Of a stretch of DNA of 64,000 nucleotides, positions 34,605 through 44,854 are shown in pieces. The position numbers were made by a program, and so were the translations under genes. The notes beneath the pieces are model-generated. The model was not told the DNA's origin and did no database searches. It saw only the letters and a list, made by a program, of their open reading frames with translations. The stretch's first letter is position 1. Every line of letters starts with the position of its first letter. Origin of the DNA: Mantis religiosa (taxonomy: Eukaryota; Arthropoda; Insecta; Mantodea; Mantidae); assembly GCA_030765055.1 (NCBI GenBank), contig CM060958.1, positions 6,645,849 through 6,709,848 on the forward strand, in the 5' to 3' direction.

Positions 34605-35860
34605 GTTTGGACCTCCATGCCGAATCCCCTTCATAGCATAGTCCAGTTCAGTCCCTCTGTCTCCTCTCACCTCATCCTTCCTCCCGGGGATGCCCCACTT
34701 GGGGACATAGGTACAATAGACCAAGTTTGGACCTCCGTACCAAATCTCCTTCATAGAATAGTCCAGTTCAGTCCCTCTGTCTCCTCTCACCTCATCCTTC
34801 CTCTCGGGGATGCCCCACTTGGGGACATAGATACAATAGACCAAGTTTGGACCTCCGTACCGAATCTCCTTCATAGAATAGTCCAGTTCAGTCCCTCTGT
34901 CTCCTCTCACCTCATCCTTCCTCTCGGGGATGCCCCACTTGGGGACATAGGTACAATAGACCAAGTTTGGACCTCCGTACCAAATCTCCTTCATAGAATA
35001 GTTCAGTTCAGTCCCTCTGTCTCCTCTCACCTCATCCTTCCTCTCGGGGATGCCCCACTTGGGGACATAGGTACAATAGACCAAGTTTGGACCTCCGTGC
35101 CAAATCTCCTTCATGGCGTAGTCCAGTTAAGTCCGTCTGTCTCCTCTCACCTCATTCTTCCTCCTGGGGATGCCTCACTTGGGGACATAGCTACAATAGA
35201 CCAAGTTTGGACCTCTGTACCAAATCTCCTTCGTAGCGTAGTCCAGTCCAGTCCCTCTGTCTCCTCTGACCTCATCCTTCCTCCCGGGGATGCCCTACTT
35301 GGGGACATAGGTATAATAGACCAAGTTTGGACCTCCATGCCGAATCCCCTCTGTAGTGTAGTCCGATCCAATCCCTCTGTCTCCTCTTACCTCATCCTTC
35401 CTCCCGAGGATGCTCCACTTGGGACATAGGTACAATAGACCAAGTTTGGACCTCCATGCCGAATCCCCTCTGTAGTGTAGTCCAGTCCAGTCCCTCTGTC
35501 TCCTCTTGCCTCATCCTTCCTCCCGGGGATGTCTCACTTGGGGACATGGGTACAATAGACCAAGTTTGGACCTCCATGCCGAATCCCCTCTGTAGTGTAG
35601 TCCAATCCAGTCCTTCTGTCTCCTCTTGCCTCATCCTTCCTCCTGGAGATGTCTCACTTGGGGACATAGGTACAATAGACCAAGTTTGGACCTTCGTCCC
35701 GAATCCCCTCCGTAGTGTAGTCCAGTCCAGTCCAGTCCCTCTGTCTCCTCTTGCCTCATCCTTCCTCTCAGGTATGCCCCACTTGGGGACATAGGTACAA
35801 TAGATCAAGTTTGGACCTCCGTACCAAATCCCCTCCAAAGCGTAGTGTAGTCCAGTCTAG
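34605..35860. repeat. 120-bp minisatellite, about 10.5 copies, open on both strands
   Basis: TTTGGACCTCCGTACC-type sequence recurs at about 34606, 34726, 34846, 34966, 35086, 35206, 35326, 35445, 35565, 35686 and 35811. The unit is 120 bp (40 codons), so frames of 286 (plus) and 213 and 148 residues (minus) stay open. Left copies (34.6-35.1 kb) and right copies (35.3-35.8 kb) form two sequence groups (CTTCATAGAATAGTCC against CTCTGTAGTGTAGTCC). Some right copies differ by one or a few bases in length, breaking the frame. No evidence of a gene. Confidence 0.92.
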
Positions 35861-36664
35861 TGCAGTCCTCTGCTTATGGATGCAGAAGAATGGACAGATG
35901 CAGAACTTAAAAATTACTTCTCTTTAGGTTTTAAAAATCTATGTTTTTAATGAGATCTCAGTATTAAACTTTCGGCTGAAATTCAATGCTTTCTGTATTT
36001 ATTATACATAGGGGATAGAGACAATGACAAAAAAAAATAATAGTTGGTTAACATTTAAAAATGACGATAGTGCATCCTGTAGAATAATGCTGTAAAAATC
36101 TGTTTGTTTTCTAAACTGTTTCTCTTAAATGTTTCAACTTGATGTGTCCAAGTATATTCTTAAAAAATGAATTAATTCTAGTGTTATTGGTATTAGACAT
36201 TACTTATGAAATATCTTGCAACTATGTATTTAGAGCAATTGTCTAAATATATTCAGAAAGAGTAAGGCAAATGAAGCCAGAATGTAATGTGCAGTGACTT
36301 TGTCTTGTATTTGTTTAATATGATAGAGTTTAATCATGTGGGACATATATCTGTAGTGCCAATAAGCTGTTCTGGCAACCCTGAAAAATAAGTATGTTCC
36401 TGCATGTTGCTTATTTAACAAAATGGCAATAGCATAGTGTTGTTGTAGCAGAGGTTCCCCCATGTTTACCTCATGTTTTAACAAGTGAAAGTGCAAAACA
36501 CATATGATGCTCTGTTGTGTAACATGAGACTGTTTTCTGTCTTAACTTAGTGCTGACATTTTGTAATGAAATAAATGGCAGCATTTAACAAGATCTTTTC
36601 CCCCCTTTTAAGTTACAGACACCAATAGTATTCTCAAAATAACATTTTCTGCTTATATTAAATT

Positions 36665-36735
36665 ATAGATAAGTCAGATTTTTTACACATCAGCTTCACT
36701 TATGCACCTATATTGAGGACATGTTTCGCAAACTA
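36665..36735 (-). mobile_element. PLE A terminal relic
   Basis: TTTTTTACACATCAGCTTCA and GAGGACATGTTTCGCAAA closely match the outer end of PLE A at 44820-44885. Interrupted on the right by the mariner at 36736. Contains only the GAAACAUGUC part of a hammerhead. Confidence 0.75.
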
Positions 36736-37637
36736 CGAGGAGCGTTCAAGCTATAACACCTCGTATTTCCTTTTTCAGGACTGGAACCAGATAGAAATCT
36801 TTGTTTTTTTTTTTTAAATATACGTGAACTCTTTGTGATTGTGTGACAGAGATGGCAGCACTGTACAGTGCATAGAACTCTAGTGGCAGCGACGAGGGTT
36901 AGGACTGTTTCTGATACTTAAAATGGTGACGTTTCCATTGCAAGAACAACGTGTAATCATTCGTTCTCTCCATTTTCGTGGTGTGCTACCTATTGAAATT
37001 CCTCGCCAGTTGAGTGAGGCATGTGGTGATGGTACCATGGATGTGTATAATGTGAATTCCTGGATGTGACAGTTCAGTGAAAGCAGAACATTGTGTGACA
37101 ACAAACCAAGACAGTTGCAGACATCGCCTCAAAAATTGGTATTTCCGTGGGATCTGTACACACAATCCTGCACGAAGATCTGAAAATGCTCAATCGGCAA
37201 TCCTCTAAAACAGTGTTCCCCATTCGCTGGATCATGTTGTCAGACCAGCTGTTGTGAGGCCATGGCTATCTTGGTTTGTTGTCACACGATGTTCTGCCTT
37301 CATTGAACTGTCGCACCAAGGAACGCACATTAGGCACATCCATGGTACCATCGCCACATGCCTCACTCAACTGGAGATGAATTTCAAAAGGTGTCACACC
37401 ACGAAAATGGAGAAAACAAATGATTATACACTGTTCTTGCAATGAAAATGTTACCATTTTAAGCATCAAAAACAGTTGTAGCTCTCGTCGTTGCCACTAG
37501 AGTTCTATGCACAGTACAGTGCTGCCATCGCTGTCATGCATTCACAAAGAGTCCATGTGTATTTTAAAGAAGAAACAGAAGCTCCTCTCTGGTCCCAGTC
37601 CTGAAAAAAATAGGTGTTATAACTTGAACGTACCTCG
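36736..37637. mobile_element. Palindromic mariner family M1 derivative, 902 bp
   Basis: CGAGGAGCGTTCAAGCTATA at the left, its complement CGTTCAAGTTATAACACC inverted at the right end 37637; TA on both sides. The plus half encodes the N-terminus FPLQEQRVIIRSLHFRGVLP from about 36930 and KIGISVGSVHTILHEDLKML up to 37190. The minus half (37469-37266) repeats the N-terminus as FSLQEQCIIICFLHFRGVTP. No catalytic domain. The insertion lies in a PLE A end. Confidence 0.9.
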
Positions 37638-38456
37638 TATTGTTTGCATCATCAGTTCTATTGCAACTATTACAATGGTGGGTAATTTTGAGCATGAAAT
37701 GAGTTTCTTCAATAAATGGTTCCTGTAAATAAAAAAAGGTTGTAGTGCCAATCATTTTTGAATGTCCCTAGTAATATATGTATACTTGCCAACTTCCCAC
37801 TGTGATGAATAATGATGTGGGCCACGTAAAATAGTCATTCTTGTACATTTACTTTTCTGAGTATATTAACCATTCTAAATTTCATCTCTTCACGAAATTA
37901 TTATGGTTTACTGAACAATGGAAAGTTTTACAGGAAAAATTTTCACATCAATATTTATTAATTTATATCAGAATTTGAAAAATTATTTTACAAACGACAA
38001 CAGCTTGCTAAATATATCAATCATTCATCTGTTAATCAGAGAGCATATTTGTGCTAAGACAAAAATTCAGATTTTGCAAAAGCTGATCTGTGAGGAAGGT
38101 AGAGAGTAATATATTTAACATAACCGTAAAAACCCAATATTTTTAGCTCAAATAGTTTTCCTAACATAAATAAATAAAGCACTGTTATATTATAGCAATG
38201 CATCGCTACATAAGTACCATAGTAGCATTATTGGTTGGCATGTATGCGTGTACGTATATTTGTATTTACTCAGAACTGAAACATAAACGTTTGACATGAC
38301 GTGGTAAAAGAATTACTTTGAATAAGCCAAAGTGTTTGTTAAATTCGAGCAGGAGGAAACAGTACACTTCCTACTGGCCTGGCAGAATGTGTCTGGTCAC
38401 ATTATGTCTTTGTTTATGAATGGTTTGTAATCTGTATTTCCTCTAGAGCATCAAAG

Positions 38457-39160
38457 CAGTATTATTCAGTTACTCTTCCATTTAAAAACCATGTAAAAGT
38501 GTTTCAACTGGATCAGCTTGCAATTGAAATGAGACACAATGTACCTTCCCCCTTACCACTGACAGAACAATCCAATTGGATTAATGTGGGCTCAAATTAT
38601 GTTGCAAACAGAAATAATAATTTTAAACTGACTGATGCTGAACGACTTATTCACAAAAAAATTGACAAAGAACACATCAAGGTTGGGAAAACTGCGTGAG
38701 ACATCAGATAAACTACAAGAAGATGACTTTTGGAAAGAAATAGTACATGACAGGATTTTGGAACCTCTCGTCATAAATTTGTAATAGTCAAACGATAAAG
38801 ACAATGACAATGACAAATTATCTCTTAACGTAAGTAGCATTCACAGCTATACGGATGCACCGCTGGTATTTTCGTTGGATTAGAAAAATAAGTAATTCAT
38901 AAACTATAATTAACTTTAAACTATATATTTAAAACATGTGCGTAACATACAAATATCCATGTTGTAATTGTGATTTCAACAACTGCATTATTATATAACT
39001 TAGGAAAATTCAGTTTGCGAGCCCTTATGTGTAGCGCCAAGAACACTCGCAAGTGTGCAAGAGAGAGGGAAATATAAAGAGAGTGGTGGTAACGAGGTGG
39101 CAATGCCGAATGCACTAACGCCTCTGATTCGCTACAGGTGAGAACTCTTCCCATTTGAAA
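38457..39160 (+). repeat. Dispersed repeat Y, copy 2 (coding-like)
   Basis: Second copy of the 31728-32410 repeat. The longest open piece reads WINVGSNYVANRNNNFKLTD then AERLIHKKIDKEH, and after a shift DDFWKEIVHDRILEPLV. It ends with the same tract (GAACTCTTCCCATTTGAAAC) as copy 1. Function unknown. Confidence 0.65.
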
Positions 39161-40065
39161 CACATAATAGTTTAAATGATGCTAATAAATAAAGACAGTG
39201 CCTATTTTTATTGTTAATGATGCTCTCAATTGCCAGCATCACTGCTGTGTCACAATTTCATCTTGCAGGAGTCCTAGTAGATGCAGGAGTTCCCGTAACA
39301 TGGGGCCTGTCATTTTTAAGCACACTTAAAAACTTTCTGAGCCAGATTTGAACCTGCGGCTTTGGGATCTGTAGATCACCACATAACCAACTGAGCCACC
39401 TAGACTGACACATGCTGCTATTGATTATATGTTCCAAAATGGCATCTTGGATAACTGTCTTTGCATTTGTATTGTAAGAGTTCATACAAAATATTAAATC
39501 TGATTGGAAGACACTGCCTTCTTTTGGAAATTTTAGTTGCTGTTTCATAATGCAACATTTTCTCCATGAACTTTAATTTTGTAAAGATTATAAACAAACC
39601 AAAACAATTACCCTAGAGCAAAGTTGGAGAACTATTATTTTGGAATTGTATAGCTAAACTTATTTTTTTCATACCTCTAAAGCACACTACTGGACTAATT
39701 CATGGCATTAATTGTTCTTTTACAATGATTATGGATAGTTAAAGTTGAATTAGATTCAGCTCTGGAACCTTATCTCCCAAGTGTCCAGTAATAATTAAAT
39801 CTAAATTAGACCTCTAGCTATTTGAATTAGTTTTTAGAGACTTTGTTTTTAAAAAGCTAAAATTAGTTGCACCAATAGAATAGCATTAATTTTCCCTTCA
39901 TAAATGCTGCATTTGGAAGCTTATAAATTAGTGATAGCAAAATTATAATGGCAGTCTGTAGCTACATCACAGATCCTTTGCATTTGTAAGCAAAAAGAGA
40001 GAAAATACAGGCAGAAAACAGTCTTTAAGATCTAGAATAAGCCACTAACTGCTTGTGTTTGCTAG

Positions 40066-40197
40066 CGATACTGAACTTGTCGATGAGTCATACAGTCTTT
40101 ATGGAGTGAAGCTTCCGACGGCTGGACGACCTGTCGTGACACCTCAACCCCGAAGCCAGTTTCCTGCCCCTGCTGTCGTCCCATATGATGCTACCCG
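40066..40197 (+). CDS. Host gene exon d: SRCIN1/KIAA1217-like protein
   Basis: Acceptor GTTTGCTAG before 40066, donor ACCCG|GTATGC after 40197; phase 2 in, phase 2 out. It encodes SDTELVDESYSLYGVKLPTA and GRPVVTPQPRSQFPAPAVVP to YDATR. The arginine codon is completed by the first base of exon e. Confidence 0.8.
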
Positions 40198-40713
40198 GTA
40201 TGCACACACCCCTTGCCCATTAACTCTAGCTTGCTTTCTCACACCAAACCCAAATTAACTGTGCACCTTGTTTTCATGCATACCTTAATGTAATGAACAT
40301 AGGAAATCCACCCTTCAAAGTTTGTTGTAAGCACTCCATTCCTTTGTGTATCTTTTATATAGTATGCATGTATTTGTTTATTCCTATTAGCAATAATATC
40401 ATATTGTCATATTTTTTTTCCTTCTTTTTGCACCATTTTTGTGCTTTTGGAAATAGTATGTGGTTTATTGTTACACTAATGTAAAAAACTCTGCTCTATA
40501 AGCTGTAGAATAATCTTACAGCAAACACACACGCATATATATTCTGAAGGAATTTATATACAAGTTGTCCCATTTATCTTGGCTATTGAGAAATTCCTTT
40601 ATTCACGACTTGAAAGGGAAATTGAAAAATAACACTGATGTTCTGCTGACTTCTCATTTTTATTTATTGATAAAAGAATAATTACAATAATATATACAGT
40701 ATTTGTATAAATA

Positions 40714-41924
40714 CGAGGGGCAATCAAATATAAACAGGTCTTTCATTCCAGAAAATTTATTCATGAATAATAATTGAAATTAACATTTTTCTTACTTTTC
40801 TACATTTTCACCCATCTTTTCTATACATTTGTTCCAACGGACAAAGAAAGTATGAGGACGTATGCGGAGCCAGTTGCACACAAAGTCTTTCACCTCCTCA
40901 TTGGTTGTGAAACGATGTCCTTCAAGAGCTTCTTTGAGTGGACCAACTTGAAGAAGTCACATGGTGACTGGTCTGTGGTCTGTCATTGTCCTGCCGAATC
41001 AACACATTTCTGATAGGGCTACTGCAACATTTTGACCAGAAAGCAACTCGAACTTGACTGAGGTCACAGTAGTAGGCAGCATTAATGGTCCGACGTCATT
41101 GTCCTTGTTGTTCGAGGAAATCAATGAGAAGGACACCTTTCGAGTCCCAGAACAGTGTGGCCATAACTTTCTCTGCTGACAGTCGTGACTTGGCTTTCAC
41201 CAGCGGTTGCTCTCCACTCCTCCTCCACTCCAGACTGACCCTCTTTGATGTGGGTGTGTAATGATGCACCCATGTCTCATCACAAGGGGTGATTCTGTCC
41301 AGAAAAGCATCATCTTCCTCTTCGTAGTGCGTGAGAAGCATGCAACACATTTGAACTCGCACTGCTTTCTGTTCTGCAGTGAGATACCGCGGAACCCAAC
41401 GAGCTGACACTTTTCTCAATTTCAGCTCCCTACAAATGATTGATTGGACACTCCCATAGCTTATGAGAAGTTGTCAGCAAATCTCAAGCACTGTGATGTG
41501 GCAATCTCCTTCAATGATGTCTTAAACAACTTGAATGTTTTCTGGATTGATGCTGGGGCATGGGCGGCATGGGTGGGCCAAGTTTTCAACACGTTCACAT
41601 CCTTCATTAAACTCATGGCACCAATGTTTAACTCTGGACCATGAAAGGGTTCTTTCCCCAAACTGTGGGAGTAACTGACGGCAAATTTCAGCTGCACCGA
41701 CATTTTCATTGACAAGAAACTTGATTATTACTCGTTGCGCAACAGCTGGATGCACCTCTCTCTCAGACATCTCGGCAGTAACTGAGAGACAGAGCCAAAC
41801 GAGTTCCCAAGGACACTATCCCCCTCCAGGGACCTCACTGCATGTGCTGTAAAAGCCTCGAACCCATACAGCGCTCTATGCGTGTGCAGTAAACAAAGGC
41901 CTGTTAATATTTTATTGCCCTTCG
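40714..41924 (-). mobile_element. Mariner relic, 1211 bp
   Basis: Left end CGAGGGGCAATCAAATATAA at 40714; right end TTTTATTGCCCTTCG at 41924; TA on both sides. The minus frame starts MSEREVHPAVAQRVIIKFLV (41770) and has SWSRVKHWCHEFNEG. After a shift it reads KVSARWVPRYLTAEQKAVRV and ITPCDETWVHHYTPTSKRVS (first catalytic D) and WDSKGVLLIDFLEQQGQ (41100). The second half is decayed: CDFFKLVHSKKLL and WVKM-like pieces in other frames. Confidence 0.9.
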
Positions 41925-42286
41925 TAACATTCTGCCTTTACTATTTTGTGGTTTAGTTAACCTTATCAAATACTGCACTATATTTGTTAGAAAAAAAAGA
42001 AGCTATGTTGCAAGAATACATTCTCCATCCCACATCAGAACTACAGAATAGAAAGATCTATATCTCCATTGCTTACTTAAAGCACCACAGAATTTATTTT
42101 GGCCTCAAAAATTGGTTTTTATACTATAGTTCCTAAAGAAACGAAAATGGCATGTGAATTATGAATATCTGACCTAGAAATAAGTAATTTTTATATTTTG
42201 TAAATAGCTGCACATCACACAAATATAAATATTTGTAACAAAAAGCTTCGCTTATCTTAAGAAAATGGTGTTAATGCTTCTTTCTA

Positions 42287-42329
42287 ATGGAGAGATTTCA
42301 AAAACAGATTGTTTTCATCATCAGTCCAT
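42287..42329 (-). ncRNA. Hammerhead motif, left arm of PLE B
   Basis: Minus: stem I AUGGA pairs with UCCAU, CUGAUGA (42318-42324), an 18-nt stem II region GAAAAC...GUUUUU, GAAA (42296-42299). Stem III is damaged (AUCUC). Core boxes intact, fold compromised. Confidence 0.65.
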
Positions 42330-42362
42330 CTATAAACTCTGTTGTCAAGGATTCCGGTTACC

Positions 42363-42608
42363 TTTTTTAATGTAATTTACATCCTCCAACATTTATCATA
42401 TCAGACGATGAATGGAACGGGTGAAATGATGCTCAAATGAGCCCAGGGGCCATAAAGCTTAGAGTTACCTGACATTCGTCTTTCAGGATAAGGAAAAACC
42501 CCGGAAAAAAAAACCTTATCCAGGTAACTCACCCTGACCGAGATTCGAACTCGGGACCTCTTGAACGTGAGGCAGACGTGCTACCATCTATGCTACCGAG
42601 GCGGGCGT
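42363..42608 (-). mobile_element. SINE family A in PLE B
   Basis: Head at the right (complement of GTAGCATAGATGGTAGCACG) with a perfect B box GAGTTCGAATC, tail at the left. Flanked by GGTTACC at 42356-42362 and 42609-42615. The uninterrupted sequence survives in the inverted right arm near 43340-43360, proving the insertion and duplication. Confidence 0.93.
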
Positions 42609-43365
42609 GGTTACCATGTTCTTATGTTTTTTTAGTATTACCAAAATCTGAAAACAAAGCAAACCTAAAAAGAGAATCAACTGCTGGTATTTCAAAATTC
42701 ATTACGCGATGTTTATTTTTTAAAATAAATATATTTTCCCAAACCATTAAATCTATCAGACCATTTAATTGTTTTAATAATTTAACTTCGGGATTTATTT
42801 CATGGTTAAATAAAAAAAAAACTGTTAATGATATTTCTACCCTTAAAATAATAAAAGATGGTTATAATTTTAAAAAATTTACTTATCATCTTTGGGTTAA
42901 TAAACATTTTCAAATTTTTTTAAAGAAGTTCGTATAGCTTTAGTTCCTCAAAATAAATACAGTATTAAAAATTTGCTACATTTTTCTAAAAAAGATAAAA
43001 TTCCTAATAATAAAAAATCTGGCATTTATCAGTTTAATTGTTTAGATTGTGATCAGGTTTATATTGGAAACACGAAACGTAATTTGGAAACCAGAACGAA
43101 AGTACATTTTCATAACATTAAGTATAAAGAAACTGATAAATCGACTGTAGTACATCATTTTGGTCATTTAACCATGAAATAAATCCAGAAGTTAAATTAT
43201 TAAAACAATTAAATGGTCCAAACGATTTAATGGTTTGGGAAAATATATTTATTTTAAAAAATAAACATCGCAGTTGATTCTGGGTTTCTGGGTTTAGGTT
43301 TGTTTCATTTTCAGATGTTGGTAATACATAAGAAAAACATGGTAACCGGAATCCTTGACTACGAA

Positions 43366-43410
43366 GTTGACTGATGATGAAAACAATCGGTTTTTGAAAT
43401 CAGTCTCTAT
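43366..43410 (+). ncRNA. Hammerhead motif, right arm of PLE B
   Basis: CUGAUGA at 43371-43377, stem II GAAAAC-AAUCG-GUUUUU, GAAA at 43396-43399, then UCAGUC with a likely cleavage C at 43405. Stem I is weaker than in the left arm (GUUGA with UCUAU). Core boxes intact. Confidence 0.68.
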
Positions 43411-43849
43411 TAGAAAGAAGAATTAACACCATTTTCTTAAGATAAGTGAAGCTTTTTGTTACAAATATTTATATGTGTGTAATATTCATTGCTTCACTGT
43501 AGCTAGCTTCATTTTCTACGTAATCAGCTGCACATCATTTTGATTGCCTGACTTTAAAAATCTGATGTGATTCTTTCTACTATTGCTTATGTTTATATCT
43601 CTTTCAGAGACTACTCTTTCAAGTCTGTTTTTCATATTAATAATGATAAACACTTCTAGTAAACATTTTGTTGTAGGTACAAGGATGCAGATAATTGAAG
43701 CAACATTTTAAAAAGTGGTTTTATATATGCTGGTTTTTTAAATTCCATACTATTTTGTGATATCATCAAGAACAAAAGAACTGTTACTTCTGTTCCACTT
43801 TCTGAAATACTTCTTTTTATTCTATATAAAAGAACTGTTATTACACTTT

Positions 43850-44000
43850 TTTTTTTTAAATTTACATCCTCCAACATTAAGTCATATCAGACGATGAACG
43901 GAATAATGGTCAAATGAGTCCAGGGTGCATAGAGCTTAGAGTTATGACATTCATCTTTCAGAATATGGGAAATCCCAGAGAAACCTTAACCAGATATTAT
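43850..44000 (-). mobile_element. SINE family A, 5'-truncated copy
   Basis: The 3' body only: a T-run, CATCCTCCAACATTAAGTCA, CATTCATCTTTCAGAATATG, AGAAACCTTAACCAGAT. The promoter half is missing. Confidence 0.75.
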
Positions 44001-44009
44001 GCTTAAAAG

Positions 44010-44760
44010 TAACATAACCCAGGATGCTACGGCCCATGTAGGGCCAGGACATACCAACCCAACTGCTGGCCTCGCGCCTACATACACAAGGTGGGCGATC
44101 ATCCAACCGATAAGGGGAGGAGATGTGGTCAGCATCTAGGTATCCCCCATCCAGAATGTCAGCTTCTATGACCAGGGCCGCTTACCTATTGTGACTTTGT
44201 GGGTTCGTGAAATTCAATGTCCAGGTTACAAACACTAAAAATTGCTCTTTATTTCCATAGAAACAGACTTTTATCAACCTTTACAGTTCAGAATTACGTC
44301 ATATATGCAATACAACTTGCAAAGTCATCGAACACAACACACACAGCTGTTCACGCACACGTGTCCAATTACCGACTGACTGCTCTGGCGGGTGGTAGCT
44401 CCCTTTTTTCTAGATTACTCAGTATCCGGAATGTTCTCAAACAGTCAAGACGGTGCTAGAACAAGACAAACTCTCGAGAAATCCGTCTCCTTCCCCCCCA
44501 CCGTTTCGGTAAGCTTTTATCTCCGCACTGCACTGCCCGTCTCTTTGAACTAGTTGGCCGCGCCACCTCAACAATGCGTTTGCGACACTATCATAAGCTT
44601 CTCAATTTCCTCACAATGCTGAATGGGTACCGGTCCTATACCCGGGACTGAAAATCCTCACCCCATGGGTGGCATCAATCCCAGGTCCCTTTCTGTAGCA
44701 GGGAGCCAAGGCGTGCTGCCTTAGCCCGGAGGAATTTAGTAACAGTGACGACCAAATTAA
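44010..44760. repeat. Dispersed repeat X, copy with LTR insertion
   Basis: Shares ordered blocks with 31110-31440 (GGAGATGTGGTCAGCATC; GGTACCGGTCCTATACCCGG; TGCTGCCTTAGCCC). A 398-bp LTR occupies 44190-44587. Confidence 0.65.
44190..44587. mobile_element. Solo LTR with 4-bp target duplication
   Basis: Starts TGTGACTTTGTGGGTTCGTG and ends AATGCGTTTGCGACA, i.e. TG...CA ends, flanked by CTAT at 44186-44189 and 44588-44591. The related repeat copy at 31290-31320 lacks it, so the boundaries are supported by an empty site. No primer-binding site or coding region is adjacent, as expected after recombination between two LTRs. The superfamily cannot be decided from this sequence. Confidence 0.8.
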
Positions 44761-44854
44761 TAGTAAAGGTTGTTTCTGGTCGGTTTTTAACATTCTGTTA
44801 CTTATTAAATTTTAGATGAGTCGCATTTTTTACACATCTGCTTCACTTTCGTAC

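Larger units (their letters stand above)
30080..40065. other. Intron c-d (10 kb)
   Basis: Holds dispersed repeats at 31110-31440, 31728-32410 and 38457-39160, a PLE relic at 31557-31730, a tRNA-like repeat at 32455-32640, a DDE-transposon relic at 33610-34200, a 120-bp minisatellite at 34605-35860, a PLE end at 36665-36735 and a palindromic mariner at 36736-37637. A minus tRNA-like head is at 39335-39410 (A box TGGCTCAGTTGG, B box GGTTCAAATCT). Nothing is recognised in 30090-31100, 32650-33600, 35870-36660, 37640-38450 or 39420-40060. Confidence 0.6.
42225..43475 (+). mobile_element. Penelope-like element B, foldback, SINE inserted
   Basis: The plus frame (about 42860-43180) has FKKFTYHLWVNKHFQIFLKK, then KIPNNKKSGIYQFNCLDCDQ and VYIGNTKRNLETRTKVHFHN (GIY-YIG domain). 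The RT is missing. The left arm (42225-42780) is the inverse of the right arm (43195-43475): both include the C-terminal coding end, ATTCCGGTTACCATG, a hammerhead motif, and TATCTTAAGAAAATGGTGTT. A SINE A copy interrupts the left arm at 42363-42608. 5'-truncated, inactive. Confidence 0.87.

Noticed and set aside
34473..35838. Frames of 286 (plus) and 213 and 148 (minus) residues as genes
   Set aside because: They lie entirely in a 120-bp tandem array whose period is a multiple of three; both strands are open for that reason and neither has a family match or splice context.
43605..43625. Micro-exon after CTCTTTCAG (RDYSFKS)
   Set aside because: The acceptor is good and the phase possible, but the donor GTTTTT is poor and it is not needed: exons d and e already join in phase.
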